From Reticulitermes speratus (Eukaryota; Arthropoda; Insecta; Blattodea; Rhinotermitidae), in contig JAJKFL010000039.1 of assembly GCA_021186555.1 (NCBI GenBank), positions 15,976,733 to 16,040,732 of the forward strand: a stretch of DNA of 64,000 nt. Reading direction: 5' to 3'. The notes beneath the pieces were generated by a model. The model had not been told where the DNA came from, did no database searches, and saw nothing but the letters and a program-made list of their open reading frames with translations. Positions 1 to 11,497 of the stretch are shown here, piece after piece; position 1 is the stretch's first letter, and each line of letters starts with the position of its first letter. Position numbers and translations under genes: made by a program.

Positions 1-870
1 CATTAGAGATATTATTTAGAGTGTTGCGTGAATATATGCCCTGAGATGTTCAGCTTTCGAGATGTATCTTGCTGTCAAATGACACAGGGTTAACATGATG
101 AACCTTGGGCATCCCATAATTACAGTATGTTATGCCGCGTTCAACCATCGCCGTACATCTTGCCAATTTGGAGCTCAGTAATGCTGAAACCACACACACT
201 GTCTCTCATCTACAGACGATTCTTCAAGCAGCAGATTATAATACAGTTGAGCAGTCAAACTCTGAGGTAACAAATAGGAGCCCACGGCAATGGTGCCGAC
301 TTTACCAACTCAAAAAATAACGCTGAAGTGGATTTAATACCCACATTCGCGGATCGCGTGGGATTATTCTGTGCTTAGATGTGGCTGTTGTGAACGTTGA
401 CCGCACCATCACGCGTAAAACATGCTACGTCTTTTCACACAATGTTCTGACAACGACCTCATCAGTAGAGTACAATTGTCTCGAGACATGTGCGCTCAGC
501 GAGTAGTGATAGTGAGTACTGCGGGGGCGGCTGATTGCGATAGTCCGAGTTCGCGAGCGATATCGCGTCAGCTTCACCCAGGCTCTCGTTTCACACCTGC
601 AGTTGCGGCATTTTCATTGGCTGATGTCCGTACAGTCCGTGAGGGAGCTGCATTCACTAATGCCATAGGGGTTAACACGTTCTCTCTCACCAAGACGCTG
701 CTGCAAACGTCGGAACATATTCGCGTCTGGGTGATGTCGACCAGGGTAAACGTTGCGCTTATTCCCGTGCAGTGGTACCAGCTGGACCATTACAGACACC
801 AAGGGTTAAGAGCATGTTGCAGTATTCGTCGTGTGTGCATTCCATGGTCATTCCATCAGAATTGATTCCT
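1..870 (-). pseudogene. Decayed mariner-superfamily DDE transposase, cut by window start
   Basis: Read on the minus strand in all three frames, this segment follows the layout of a Tc1/mariner-superfamily transposase. Near 680-740 is DANMFRRLQQRLGE, the spacer before the DNA-binding domain. Near 530-568 is RDIARELGLSQSA, the second helix-turn-helix. Near 388-419 is FTRDGAVNVHNSH, the region after the first catalytic Asp. Near 236-285 is YLLPQSLTAQLYYN, and near 132-190 are VWFQH and WQDVRRWLNAA, around the second catalytic Asp, which is itself lost. Frameshifts and stops separate every block, so no product is expected. The C-terminus is poorly preserved or lies left of base 1. The ATG-initiated frame on the plus strand at 422-865 is only the shadow of this relic. 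Family assignment rests on motif order and wording recognised by eye; the exact subfamily is not resolved. Confidence 0.7.
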
Positions 871-1227
871 ACACTGACAACGTAATTTGTCGTGACAAAC
901 AACGCTGCTGATAAGTGTGTTTGTTACCTCATTTCACGGTATATATGTGAATAATAGTTCAGATTTTTTTTTAAAACAAGGATGTATGAGTTTATTCTCG
1001 TTCTGTATGTGCTGTATACACAAGGTTTCTGTCAGGCCACGTTTTATTCAGCAGATTAAGCCTTATCTCGGGTGCAGAAATCCCGATCGTCAGATCGTCC
1101 GACCGACTACATTTTGTACTGTGGTGCCTAATATTTATGAATCATCAGTATGGGACTAGCATCATAGCACCCTTCTGGCGCCAAAATTTTGAGCTGGCTT
1201 CCAGAGTTTTGGAAAATTAGTGCAACC
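871..1227. other. Unassigned spacer
   Basis: AT-rich sequence between the transposase relic and the SINE. It may include the 5' non-coding end of the transposon, but I could not identify a terminal inverted repeat. Confidence 0.3.
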
Positions 1228-1238
1228 CTGCGTATGTT

Positions 1239-1524
1239 TTTTTTTGTACATGGTGAAGGACACCGCAGCAGATGCTACGGACGCACCACAGCCTTAAGGC
1301 TTTTTGTGCAACCCTGTGATGAAGATGAGAATTTTTTACCAAGTTTTACAAGTAATGGAGCACCAGTGGAATGAAATTGACAGTGGAAAACCGACAACTC
1401 GGAGAAAAACCTGTCCCAGTGCCACTTTGTCCACCACAAACCCCACATGGACTGACCCGGGATCGAACCCGGGCCTCTGTAGTGAGAGGCCGGCGACTAA
1501 CCGCCTGAGACATGGCACGGCCAT
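1239..1524 (-). mobile_element. Full-length tRNA-derived SINE, family B
   Basis: The element reads right to left. The tRNA-like head (about 1449-1524) contains an A-box-like stretch and the B-box-like GGATCGAACCC, then a body including GTGGTGGACAAAGTGG, then a tail ending in a short A run (T run at 1239-1245 on the plus strand). It is bracketed by the 11-bp direct repeat CTGCGTATGTT at 1228-1238 and 1525-1535, the expected target-site duplication of LINE-mediated retroposition. It aligns along its whole length with the opposite-strand copy at 53201-53476. A Pol III internal promoter is implied by the boxes; activity cannot be judged. Confidence 0.9.
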
Positions 1525-1535
1525 CTGCGTATGTT

Positions 1536-2282
1536 ACTTAGCTTTTGCTATAACGGCAACTTAGTCACTTGTACGGTCTTAAGCTTGACCGTCGTCAAGT
1601 TTAAGCCTCCTAAGTCGAAGGTCAATTCACTTCGTAACTGACAGCCACATAGTCCGTTTTTCATAGAGCCCCAGTTTGGGTTCGTCAACATATCTTGTTA
1701 ATTGGGCGTGACCTTTGCAGTCATTGTCTTTGTAGGGATGAGAGGAGGGCGGATCTGTCCTGTGGTCTTTGAATATCTCTCAGTACCCTAGGCGTAATGA
1801 ACGATTATTGCCATGTCATATATGTACAGGCTACTTGCAGAAGAGTATGCCTTATTTTACTTTACTTATGCTAGAATGTCAGCTTGGCAGAATATTGTTT
1901 GTCCTGAAATTTTTATGATTAATATTATAAACTTCTCATAAATAATATCAGGTTCTGTGTGTCTGTGTTTGTTAGCCCATGATTGTTTCAAGTTTGTTGT
2001 TTGATTACGAGTAAAATATTTGCTGTTGTTTGCCAACCCGTCATTTTTGACGTGTAAACACACTATTTATGTATAGAAACTGAGTTCGTACCGCACAAGG
2101 ACACAGCGTGTCCATTAGAAAGACCAGTTAACCCTGTATATTCTGCTTGTTGTTAGAACCTACGGAACGCATTAATTACACATCGTGTCAAAATAGACTT
2201 TTTTTAAATGTTGAACTCCTCCGTACGTATAGAGACCACTGTGCTTCAAATCCGCACCAAACCAGTTTGGTACATACAATTA
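1536..2282. other. No recognisable feature
   Basis: Only short, non-homologous-looking open frames on either strand. I see no repeat or domain here. Confidence 0.3.
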
Positions 2283-2334
2283 GTGTGCGTGTGTGTGTGT
2301 GTGTGTGCGTGCGTACGCGCGCATGCATGCGTGC
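2283..2334 (+). repeat. (GT)n microsatellite grading into alternating GC/AT purine-pyrimidine
   Basis: A run of GT dinucleotides followed by CG/TA/CA steps keeps strict purine-pyrimidine alternation for about 50 nt, a composition prone to Z-DNA. Open frames running through it are repeat artefacts. Confidence 0.9.
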
Positions 2335-2439
2335 ATAAATTCTGTTCGCATTACTCGCACAAGTTTATCATAGCAATGTGCAATGTTCATGAAGATCCAA
2401 GCCTTCTAGAATAGAAAGCTGTGTAGCTTGGTCAAGAGT

Positions 2440-2580
2440 GACAGGAGCTGGCTTCCTCGAAGAGTGCTACTCTTCTTAGACTACCCTGAAGATTAAGGCC
2501 GGAAGATCGTCTGAAACGTCGGTAACCATTTACCAGTCTACAGGCGTCATATCCTCGAAGACCTGAATCTGTTGACAGTT
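2440..2580 (+). repeat. Dispersed repeat with CTGAAGA...GAAACGTCGGTA motif
   Basis: CTGAAGA lies at 2486-2492, and GAAACGTCGGTAACC follows about 20 nt later. The downstream GGTAACCATTTACCAGTCTAC recurs, diverged, as AGTAACTATTTACCAGCCTAC near 16800-16830. This shows a shared interspersed repeat rather than unique sequence. Confidence 0.5.
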
Positions 2581-3162
2581 TTCGTATAACCGTGTATTTT
2601 TAGTTTGTACATGTTTTGTGTTACGCGTTGCTGTTAATAGAAAAACGGATTGAGAATATTACAAAAGCTGGTAAAAAAGGAAGAAGATGCGAGACAAATT
2701 AAATGTTAAGAGTAGAAGCAACTACTTGTATTTATATTTGTCACACAGTGCACTAAACGTAAATGAAAATTACAGCTGTTGCACCAGACTTGTAACCAGC
2801 AAACAGCATCACAGGATGCTATATAACAGAACTTCACAGTATCTCATTACTATTAGCATACGTTGTCACACACTGCTATATGTGAAGAAACCCCAAGACT
2901 TTATAAGACAGATACGCTATAATCTGTTAGCTTACGTAACTCTCCGTGGAGCAGAGTCCTTCATGAGATGCTGGTAGTTACATGGCCTAGATATTCCCTG
3001 TGCTTCATGGACCACACGGACTCGCCACGTGTCTTTGTCTTGAGCCAGTTGAATCCAGTTCACTTCTTCGACTCCTATCACTTTAATATTATCGGTCCTT
3101 CTACGCCTAGGTTTTCAGAGCGGTCTGTTCCTCTTCTTCTATGGTGCAACTGCCCGATATCG
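2581..3162. other. No recognisable feature
   Basis: AT-rich, with only short open frames. Nothing matched a family I know. Confidence 0.3.
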
Positions 3163-3352
3163 GGCTTTGGCCTTTTGAAGCGGGCTATTACATTCAGGTT
3201 CTGCATCCAAAGCTTTGGCCTTTGAAGCGGGCTATTACATCAGTTCGCAACTTGCCTTGAGCGGCTTACTCAGTCCATCCAAAGCTTTGGCCTTTTGACC
3301 AGCGCGCTGGCCTTTGAGGCTATTACATTCAGGTTCTGCATCCAAAGCCCCG
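3163..3352 (+). repeat. Local irregular tandem repeat (TTTGGCCTTTTGAAGCGGGC type)
   Basis: The phrases GGGCTATTACATTCAGG, CTGCATCCAAAGC and TTTGGCCTTTTGA recur three or four times in about 190 bp, with deletions of different lengths between copies. The pattern suggests replication slippage or unequal exchange. No coding frame persists through it. Confidence 0.75.
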
Positions 3353-4435
3353 TGTGCATTTCTCTTCTTTCCGATGTGTGCCATATGCCCCCGCCCGCCG
3401 AGTACAAATCATGATGCTTCTCATTACGCAGTTTTATCCAGTCTCCTGTTAATTACTCCTTTTTATGTCCAATTATCATTCTCAGCACCATGTTCTCTAT
3501 CACACCCAGCCCGTTTTTGCCCTTATTGTATGACAGCTTAAAGTTTTCTAGTGCATAATGTATAATAACAAATGTTCAGTGTCAGTTGATTATGCCGTCT
3601 TTTCAGTGTTACCAACACAAGAGGTTTGTAGCTGTAAATAAACATGTTTGGACACGCTAGTCATAACTAAATTTGCATACTATTGTCTGTTCTGTACAAT
3701 TTGAGGCTGGCGGGGCATTGTTCTACAGTTTTGGGTCAGAGCAGGTCGAGAACCGCGTACTGAGATGTCCAAGCTCCCCGGAAGGTGTCAGTAAGAGCTG
3801 CGAATTTGTTTTCTGGATTCGAAATAGCAGCACCCTGCGGCCACATCACACACACAGTCATTGAGCTGTCAGCTAGTGGCTGAGTCAGGAAAGTTTTTAT
3901 TTTAAATCCTGGATTCTTGTGTATCGTGTTTATTAATTCGGACGGGAAGTGTAATCTGTCGGGTAACTGAACACGCGTCCATAGTGATGCAACCAGTTCT
4001 GACATTCTTCTTTCCAAGCGTTTAGATTTATTGGTGACAGCTGTCCGGTAACTGACCCTAAGGTCCAACGCTAATAATTCCAAAGCCCGCCTTTGGACAC
4101 GAACCTGAGCCAGTACCTTTCTCCTTCGAACTTTAGAACCTAATATTCATTTTATTGTCATCCTTATATCTGTTTCTAGGCTTTCAAAATATCCTGTTTT
4201 CCAAATTCTTCCTCAACAAATATCCCGCAGACATTTTTCATGCCTAGAATATATCTGAGCTTTATGCCAGCCGTTGGAATCTAAAATATCACTAAACTGA
4301 CAATACTATGCGACCTGCAATCGTGTACGTGTTTGTGAAAGTTTAGCATTGTCATGGGTTTATTTTCAAAAGCATATTTTACTCTTGTCAGTAGTACAGT
4401 CACAACCAACACGTAGACTTGCGACACGTGATCAG
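3353..4435. other. No recognisable feature
   Basis: A 115-codon open frame on the minus strand (3736-4083) has no domain I recognise and no supporting splice or promoter context. Confidence 0.3.
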
Positions 4436-4470
4436 GCTACCGGTTTCAGCTCAAAGAGCTATCATCAGGC
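4436..4470 (-). repeat. CTGATGA-hairpin-GAAAC motif
   Basis: On the minus strand CTGATGA is followed by one T, a 5-bp stem (AGCTC/GAGCT, 3-nt loop) and then GAAACCGGTA. This is one of several copies of the same arrangement in the window. Confidence 0.6.
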
Positions 4471-4941
4471 CTATGACAGAAAATTATTAAAATCAAACTC
4501 CGTACATTTGATAAGAGAAAAACTCCCCCTTTCTTTACAGTTACATATAATGAAAGGTATATTCAGTAAATAAAAGTGCTGCCTAAGAGAAGTATATGTT
4601 AAAATATAAAAGACGTAACATATAAAGAACATATAAGTATCAAAAATGTGAATATAAAAAGATGTGGATGTATGTGCGGCAGTACTAATGTAACACAACA
4701 GTGTCAATGCTGTACATTACATACGGACCTTCGTGCTACCGGATAAATTGGTCTCATTGGATGTTGTGTGTTGTATGGGTGTAAAGGATAGGCGACGTTT
4801 CACAGTCTGCTTATGTTTCAGTCTTATGGTAAGTCGAAAGAGTCCGTACTGTATGAGGCCAGTTAAGGGATATGGAAAGAAATGTAGAAGAGAGAGAAAA
4901 ATAAAGGCATTAACAATAAGGAAGCGGAGTAAAGGATGTAA

Positions 4942-4953
4942 GGGGGGGGGGGG
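4942..4953 (+). repeat. Poly-G tract, 12 nt
   Basis: Uninterrupted G run, one of six of 11-17 nt in the window, all on the plus strand. Confidence 0.95.
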
Positions 4954-5396
4954 AATAAGGATTAGTTTTATCCGTTTGTTATCTGTTCAATGACGCTGTC
5001 ATTATCATAGGTCATATTAGGGTAGAGTGAAGGATGATCAGGGAACAGTGCATTTAAAGGGATGTGCTAGAAAGCTGCCGTGGCGTAATCCACAGTCCGA
5101 ACATTTTTGTGACTGACTGAAGAGCACAGCAAAGAACCTCAGGAGAATCGGTGAAGCTGCCTAGATTCGAAGAGACGCGTCCCGAGTTCAAATCAGATGT
5201 GTTGCCACTGGGCCACCTTGCTCGCTAATATAAATAAATAAAGGTAGAAACTAATAAAAACATGTTGAAAAAGAAGCCCTACTGGGTCTAGTATTTCCGC
5301 ATCCGACGGTCACGCCTGTTCAGTTTTCCCAACAAGGTAAAGGAGAAGTCGTCCCTCGACACGCCATAAAAGTATATACCAGTAGGGGAAGTACAC

Positions 5397-5496
5397 CGGC
5401 GCTAGATGGGGTGGGTGGTCAACGGCACTACCCGGCGAAGAAATCCGGTACCCATTGTGGGCCCCAGGGCAGGTCTGGACGGTCGTGGGGAAGTCA
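5397..5496 (-). mobile_element. SINE family A fragment
   Basis: Reverse-complemented, this 100-bp piece reads CAATGGGTACCGG, then GTTGACCACCCACC and CCATCTAGCGC. It is colinear with the body of the complete copy at 39204-39495. The tRNA-like head and the 3' tail are missing. Confidence 0.75.
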
Positions 5497-5595
5497 TTGA
5501 GAGAAGCATGAAGTTATTTGGCATGAAGAATGACAGTGGCGCAATGATCTTTTCAGGGGCGTTTGCGTAGTCGCGAAAAGAGTCTATTAGCTTCA

Positions 5596-5722
5596 TGTCC
5601 GTCTGTCCGCATGTATCAGCGCGGCTCCCGCTGGACGGATTTCCGTGAAATTTGGTGTTGGTGATTTTATGAAAACCTGTCAAGAAAATCCGAATTTGGT
5701 TAAAATCGGACAAACATATCGG
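5596..5722 (+). repeat. Dispersed block with GTCCGTC and ATGAAATTTGGT-like core
   Basis: GTCCGTCTGTCCG is followed by GGATTTCCGTGAAATTTGGTG. The same order, diverged, recurs at 25927-26055 (GTCCGTCCGTCTG ... GGATTTTCATGAAATTTGAT), so this is an interspersed repeat of unknown type. Confidence 0.55.
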
Positions 5723-5753
5723 ACACTTTGCATGAAGACCCAAATGTGTTTTA

Positions 5754-5897
5754 TGTTGGCAGCAACACATGTGGCGCAACAATAAATAGAACGCATTGTT
5801 GCGTTTCTAGGGAACGCTTTAAGTATTATATTGTTGACAGCAACATATGTAGGTCAACAATACAAAGGGAACACACTGTTGCGTTTCCATGATAACG
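5754..5897 (+). repeat. Two diverged tandem copies of a ~77-bp hairpin-forming unit
   Basis: Each unit carries a TTG-CAGCAACA-ATGT core, then a CAACAAT stretch and later an ATTGTTGCG-type stretch capable of pairing with it; in copy one the arms CGCAACAAT/ATTGTTGCG are perfect. Copies begin near 5754 and 5831 and have drifted by many substitutions. Confidence 0.7.
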
Positions 5898-6544
5898 ATA
5901 GTTACGCGAATGCGCCACAATGTTACGTTACACGTGCATTGCCTGTCTTGTTTCGTCTTCTGAATTCCGTGTGTGTACAATAGCGAATCTTTTCACAATA
6001 GACATCAACAACATGCCTGCTAGACGCAGCATATTGGGATACACAAGCTTTATAGACTTACGTTGTTATTCTTTTATATACCATAAGCTATATTCCACTT
6101 TTTTTATTCTGTCCTGTAAAGATGCCAAGAGAATTTATCGAGTTTGGAGGGAGTATGTAAGTTTATGTACGTGATTTATTGGTAAGGATCTGACTGTTCT
6201 CGGCTGGCGCCAGTGTTTCTACCCATCGTCGGCCCTCCTACGCAGACACACGAACTTGTACAAACATTTGGATGTGACGGACAATATTATTACGTTCTAC
6301 ACGCAGTAGCGGCACTAATAATGCATTGCCACCCCACAGAACGAGGTATTGATTTCATCTGTTATCGATTCTCTCAATTTTACATAAAAATATGACGTAG
6401 TTAAATATGAAACACCGATAATGAAGCTATAGATCAATACCGATCGAATAAAATTTACCGACAGTGCATTAACAGGGTTATTCAGAGACTATTTGTAGAT
6501 TCCTGGGGTTATGTAGTATTCTAATTTGCAGTTGGCTTGAAATC
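5898..6544. other. No recognisable feature
   Basis: Open frames of 60-84 codons on the plus strand show no domain or codon signal that I can support. Confidence 0.3.
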
Positions 6545-6840
6545 AAAAGGATGAATGTAAACGAAGGGAAACAGCGAGACAACAAAGGAGAGAAACGTAA
6601 CGGTAGGTAAAGGAAGATAATATTAAGGGGATGTGAAGACGAACTGGACACAGACAACGAAAAAGGGAAACTTGACTGAAAGTATTGCGATTAAGGAACA
6701 AGAAACTAAAGCAAGGAAGTTTTGGAACATTGGAACAATTCACATGTAAAGACGAGGGAAACATGCAAATGTATTAAAAGTGGAATAAAGGGTAAAGGAG
6801 AAGAAGTTGGAAACAAGGAAAGAATAGGAACAACAGTGTC
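6545..6840 (+). repeat. Purine-rich (GA/AA) strand-asymmetric tract
   Basis: About 300 nt in which the plus strand is dominated by A and G, with recurring GGAAAC, AAGGA and GAAG words. The serine/leucine-rich open frame on the opposite strand is a composition artefact. Confidence 0.6.
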
Positions 6841-8749
6841 TTGAAAATGATGATGAGAATGTGAATACATGTACAGGCCTACAGCATGTTCCTCTTGTCT
6901 TTTAACTCATTACGTAATTGGCTACTAAGCAACTGGTCGCAGAACGCGATGCCCTAGCATAACGAATACCTGTCACTGAAAACGACCCTGAGTCAGTTGA
7001 GGCAACCTTCCTTATTGAAAACCCATCTCGAAGGTTTCCAAGCACATATTTTCCAAGAGGAATCCTAAGTAAAATTCTGTTTGAATTCCTTGCTCCCTCA
7101 ACCTGGCTATGTGACTAGCCCATCATAAGTTACACCTTTCCTTAAATGTTCCGTACTTCAGAACGCACCATTACGAAGAATATTGCTTTTTGCTGTTTGT
7201 AATCCTCTTCCATTTTGAAGTTATTCTGAGTTTGCAGAACGGCTTTTTAAAACGGGAAGCGCCCTTTTCTTTTTCTGTATTTCGACGTGATCCGTGATTT
7301 AAACTGCCTAAAAGCCATGCATGTTCAGTATGAAATTAGGAAAGGGAGTATTTACGAGATTGAGGTGATCACGGAGATTTGGTCTTAGAAGTACCCCGAA
7401 AATGGATACTGTATGTTCCGCCGAAATGTTTATACCCACATTATAACTTATACACTGTGAATGAAATATTTCATTTGAAGTGTTAAAAACAACAAATTCG
7501 AAAAGGAACAAAATGCCTCCTTGTCAGCATTTAAAAAGGTTTCAACATGGTATAAACATGTATTTCGAACGGAAGAAACAAGAAATGCGTACATAACTTG
7601 GGCGGGGAAACCTCTTGGATGATGATCACTTGTACTTAGAGACTGGTTTGGGAGGGATAATAAGAGATCTGAAGCATTCAGAATGTGCTATTGTGAATTT
7701 GGGAGAACTGCGTGAGGTTTGAACTGGTGAGATTTTATGTTTGCGTTCTCAAAAGTCAATAGTCTGAAACCATCTGGGTAACTGGAAATGTTGACAGGTT
7801 TATTATTGTGAACACCAGAGACTGATAAACAAATGTGAGTCGGGCTGGACAAAACTTTTATTGTGTGCATTAGCATTTGAAATGTTTTTTCGCTTTGTGT
7901 TGTTTTATGTGCATAATGATTGTCTCCTTCAGGTGGGATTTGTTAAAATTCACAAGCCGGCTGTGTGCCTAGGTTGGCAACACTGGCAGATTTAAGAGTG
8001 ATGATGCGTGTTTGTCTTTAGGCTATGTATGTAAAATTTGCTAGAAATATATTAATATTTATGGACTTTTCGCCACACACACAACACACTGATATGCAGG
8101 TATTTAGTTCTGGTGTAGAATGGATATTTCCTGAATCGTAAGCATAATAATGATTTACGTTAAAGGCGCGTGAGATTTTTAGTAATTGCAAGAAAAATAC
8201 CGTCTGTGCATTTTAAGATATTTATAATGCTGTATGATTCCTTGTTTCTGTAATCCAGTCATTTAAAGTTAGGAAACCGTGGAACTTTGCTTCTGCTCCT
8301 TACTGGGCTCGTACGTTTTATTACATGATATTTGGCCGTGAGGGTGTAGGCCTATACAGTTACAAGAATATATCGAACTGCAGTTAGTGGGACTAGTAGC
8401 GATGTTGAAAGGAACACGAAATTCGCATACTTTGCTTGAAGAACTTAAGGCAGGTGTAGGGTTGGATGCTACTGAGACGATATGGTGATCGTGTGGTCGA
8501 CCTTCATGTGGGCATAGACGTAGGCCTAGACCTGGATGTAGATTTATTTATTTGCTTAAAAGTAAGCACAGCGCCATGTACGTGTGAATATGGGCCATTG
8601 ACGATAGCTCCACGCGGTTTTAACTTGGGCACTTGATGGAGGTGAACTGCATGCTGTAATCCCCGGCTTCTAATTCAAGAGAAAGTGTCCCCATTTTGGA
8701 AGATTCACGTCTTCTGTAACGTCTGTCGACTGGTAAGTAGTGGAGTTTC
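6841..8749. other. No recognisable feature
   Basis: AT-rich and apparently unique. The short open frames are not supported by any motif. Confidence 0.3.
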
Positions 8750-8790
8750 GAAATGTTTCGAAGGAGCGTAGTGTCTTCATCTTCAGGGTC
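8750..8790 (-). repeat. CTGAAGA-hairpin-GAAAC motif
   Basis: On the minus strand CTGAAGA is followed by one T and a 4-bp stem (GAAG/CTTC) abutting GAAACATTTCG. Same layout as the copies at 4436, 10340 and 34262. Confidence 0.55.
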
Positions 8791-9172
8791 AAATAATCTA
8801 ATAACAGTAGCCGTCCCGGGAAATATGGGTGTGTTATATACATCAGGACGACTGGGGTTGAGCGAGTGGGAGTGGGTCTGTTAGTGTTACGTACTGGGGT
8901 GGGGATCTCACTCGGATCTGCAGAGTAGATTTTTCTCAGTCAGCTTGAGATTTTGGCAGTCATTTCTTCTGACACGTGCTTAGGGAAATCGAATGACCTT
9001 AATTTACAGCTCCTTATTTTTCTTCTTTTCATTTCAACACGCTCTGAACCTCTCCCATTTCGGGGTTATTGCTTAACATGTATGTTGGGAGATTTTATAC
9101 AATGTTCCAGTTTTATACTTTCTAAACATGTATATTTTAAATTTATAATAATTTTGTATCTTCCTAATTTCT

Positions 9173-9410
9173 GAGGACGGTCCGGGGATCGAAATCCGGT
9201 GGGGGGGGGGGGATGCTCCGCACTTTTCCGGACCGGCTGTGGGGTCCACCCAGCCTCCTATACAATGGGTACCGGGTCATTTCTGGGGGTAAAGCGGCCG
9301 GGGAGTGGCGTTAACCACTTACCCCTATCTAGGGCCGAGGTTAAAGAGAGAGAAAGTTATACCTCTCATCCACCTCTGTGCCTTCATGGCAGGTTATAGG
9401 GTGAAATTTA
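9173..9410 (+). mobile_element. 5'-truncated SINE family A
   Basis: Starts inside the tRNA-like head at GGTCCGGGGATCGAAATCC (B-box). It then follows the body through GTACCGGGTCATTTC, GTAAAGCGGCCGG, GCCGAGGTTAAAGAG and CCTTCATGGCAGG. A 12-nt G run (9201-9212) has expanded at the site that is GGTGGGGGCGAG in other copies. Its translation only looks protein-like because the family keeps similar frames. Confidence 0.9.
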
Positions 9411-10182
9411 CAGAATTTCTTAATCATTTCCCATTTACTGGATCCTTAACCAGCCACGCAAAAACTGAAACAAGGCATTGCCTTATGCCGACTGTTTAAT
9501 AGTGGTCTTTTCGCATGAGATTTCCCGGCGTAATTTTTTACGAATTTTTGTTTTTTCATGTTTGCTTGCTTTCCTACTTTTTTCATATAAACGTCCTAAC
9601 GGTGATATTGAAGAGTAAATCTCTTCAAATGTGCATGTTGTTCGTACGATTCTTTCTTGTAAGTCACCAAACGTCGGTTCATTTTTCGGAATGAGCTATC
9701 AGTTGCGCACCTAAATGAAACAAACGTGAAACAGGACTTCAAGGATTTTACTTACGCCAGTCCCTTCTAAAAATCTAAATAGTGTAACGTGAAAATTACA
9801 GCTGAACATGTTTAACGGCGTGCGAAAATACTCGTACGTTTGTCGCTGTAAGGGTGGAAAGCAGATTGAGGGTGTTGCAAGATGATTGCTGAGAACAGCA
9901 TTTGTAACTTAGATAAACCAAGCACAGCCACTCTCCGACTTGCGGCCAAGCGAAAGTTACGGCCAAAATTTTCTTAAGAAAGTTTCAATTTTTAGTACTA
10001 TAAAAATGCCAATAAAATTTAATTTCGGGGGACATCGAATTGTGCGCAGAAGTGATTATGCCTGTAGCTTTATATCATCACAACGTCCGTTATTGGGGCA
10101 ACGGTAAGGCCACATTAACTTAACGTTGAGTAGTTAGATACATTATCACAACGCGATGTGTATAATAAAGGAAAGACTACTT
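9411..10182. other. Unassigned spacer
   Basis: AT-rich. It contains the left direct repeat (10171-10182) of the adjacent insertion. Confidence 0.3.
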
Positions 10183-10455
10183 TTCAAATTTCACACTGTT
10201 GACAGTACTTTTACAATTTTACAACTTTTAACGACTCTTTTAACAAGATTTTAACTTATAATATATAAGTTTTAAAGTGCCGTTAGAATATTTAAAATCA
10301 TGTATATGAAGTGACTGTAGCTTTCAACAAAAAAAACCCCTGACGATGATCCTAGGATCGAAACACGTGTTGGGGTATAATTTTAACAATTTTAATAATA
10401 AAGCTACATAAAAAGTGGTTTTAGTGTGCATCAGTTGGTCTGTAACTTAATTTAA
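10183..10455 (+). mobile_element. Retroposon-like insertion flanked by 12-bp direct repeats
   Basis: The word GAAAGACTACTT occurs at 10171-10182 and 10456-10467, immediately bracketing 273 bp. The insert is AT-rich. It carries CTGACGA at 10340-10346, then one T, a 5-bp stem (GATCC/GGATC) and GAAACACGTGTTGG, followed by an AATAATAAAGC stretch near the 3' end. Perfect 12-bp flanks are what target-primed reverse transcription leaves. There is no tRNA-like head, so this is either a 5'-truncated LINE/Penelope-type end or a different SINE. Confidence 0.6.
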
Positions 10456-10923
10456 GAAAGACTACTTATTTGAATCACCCCCCATCTGCTGTAGGGTGTA
10501 TATTCCACCTCATTTCGTATTCTTGACCTAAGACCAGGTGTTCAGAATGTATCCTGTTCACAAATCGAAGAGTACCAGTAAAAAATAACTCAAATATTAT
10601 ATAAATAGAACATACATAACCAGTGGGTGGATAACATTTAAATCCATCTTAGAGGGATGGGTTGTAAAGTAGACATTGGATTTTTAGCTGGCTGAAGATT
10701 GGATCCACTGGCGGGCTTTAATGAAGGCGGTGATATATTTTCGTGTTCCACATAGACAGTGAATTTCTAGACCAATTGAACAATTCAACTGATCAGAAAG
10801 ACGTTGTGCCATGGAGTGAGTGTAGTGATTGTTGTTGGGTAGCCTGTGCTGCGGGACAGGGTGCTGATATGTAGGGGCTGCGGGCGACTGAGTGATTGAC
10901 TGGGTAGCCGTGTCCATAATCCC
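10456..10923. other. Mostly unassigned; short shared repeat at 10690-10720
   Basis: GGATCCACTGGCGGGCTTTA near 10700 resembles GAATCCAGTGGCGGGTTTTG near 16925, hinting at another interspersed repeat. A 121-codon minus-strand frame here (10684-11049) shows no domain. Confidence 0.35.
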
Positions 10924-10963
10924 CGCGACGCGACGCGACGCGACTCGATGTGACGTGACGTGT
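10924..10963 (+). repeat. (GCGAC)n / (GTGAC)n pentanucleotide repeat
   Basis: Four GCGAC units pass into CGATGTGACGTGACG variants. GC-rich against an AT-rich background. Confidence 0.85.
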
Positions 10964-11497
10964 CGTCCTATTGATTGACCGGAAGATACTGGCAGCTCAT
11001 ATGCGTCGGCTAGCAACGTGTATGTTCGTAGCAAATTGAAAGAACCCATGGGGGAGCAGACGTAGTCCGTGTCAAGGTATCGTCCTATGCTAAATGAAGT
11101 TATCGTAACTGAAACAAGTAATATCGGCGTAATATTTGTTATATATCACGACCAAGATACTGAGTAGTACCAGAGTGGGACGGGACACCGTCGGTTATTT
11201 CCCTCACTCTCTCCAGTTTATCTAGATTATGCCACAGACGATTCCTTTCAACTACATTTTAATACACCAGTCACTGCTCATATTATGAACTGTGTTGTGT
11301 AATCTGAGATGCTGGCATCATCGTTAAATCAACCACAAAAACTACCAGTGGTGTAGATTTGGTGGGGGAATATATTGTGTAACATAAGTACCACGATATA
11401 AGTCATGCACTAGGAGTAGGGGTAAAGCTCCAGTCTTATTTATCTCGTCGTCAGATAGTGAGACTTATTTCATGTTTCGGCCACTGTACCCTAAGCG
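10964..11497. other. No recognisable feature
   Basis: A phrase CAGTGGTGTAGATTTGGTGGG near 11346 resembles a hAT-type end, but no partner end was found. Confidence 0.3.

Noticed and set aside
422-865. 147-codon plus-strand open frame as a gene
   Set aside because: It is antisense to the decayed DDE transposase whose motifs are readable on the minus strand over the same bases.
2486-2535. Active hammerhead ribozyme
   Set aside because: Core words CTGAAGA and GAAA are present, but stem II does not form in this copy and the others have an extra base beside the core. It is kept only as a hypothesis in the findings.
10684-11049. 121-codon minus-strand open frame
   Set aside because: Crosses a pentanucleotide repeat and shows no domain or conserved wording.
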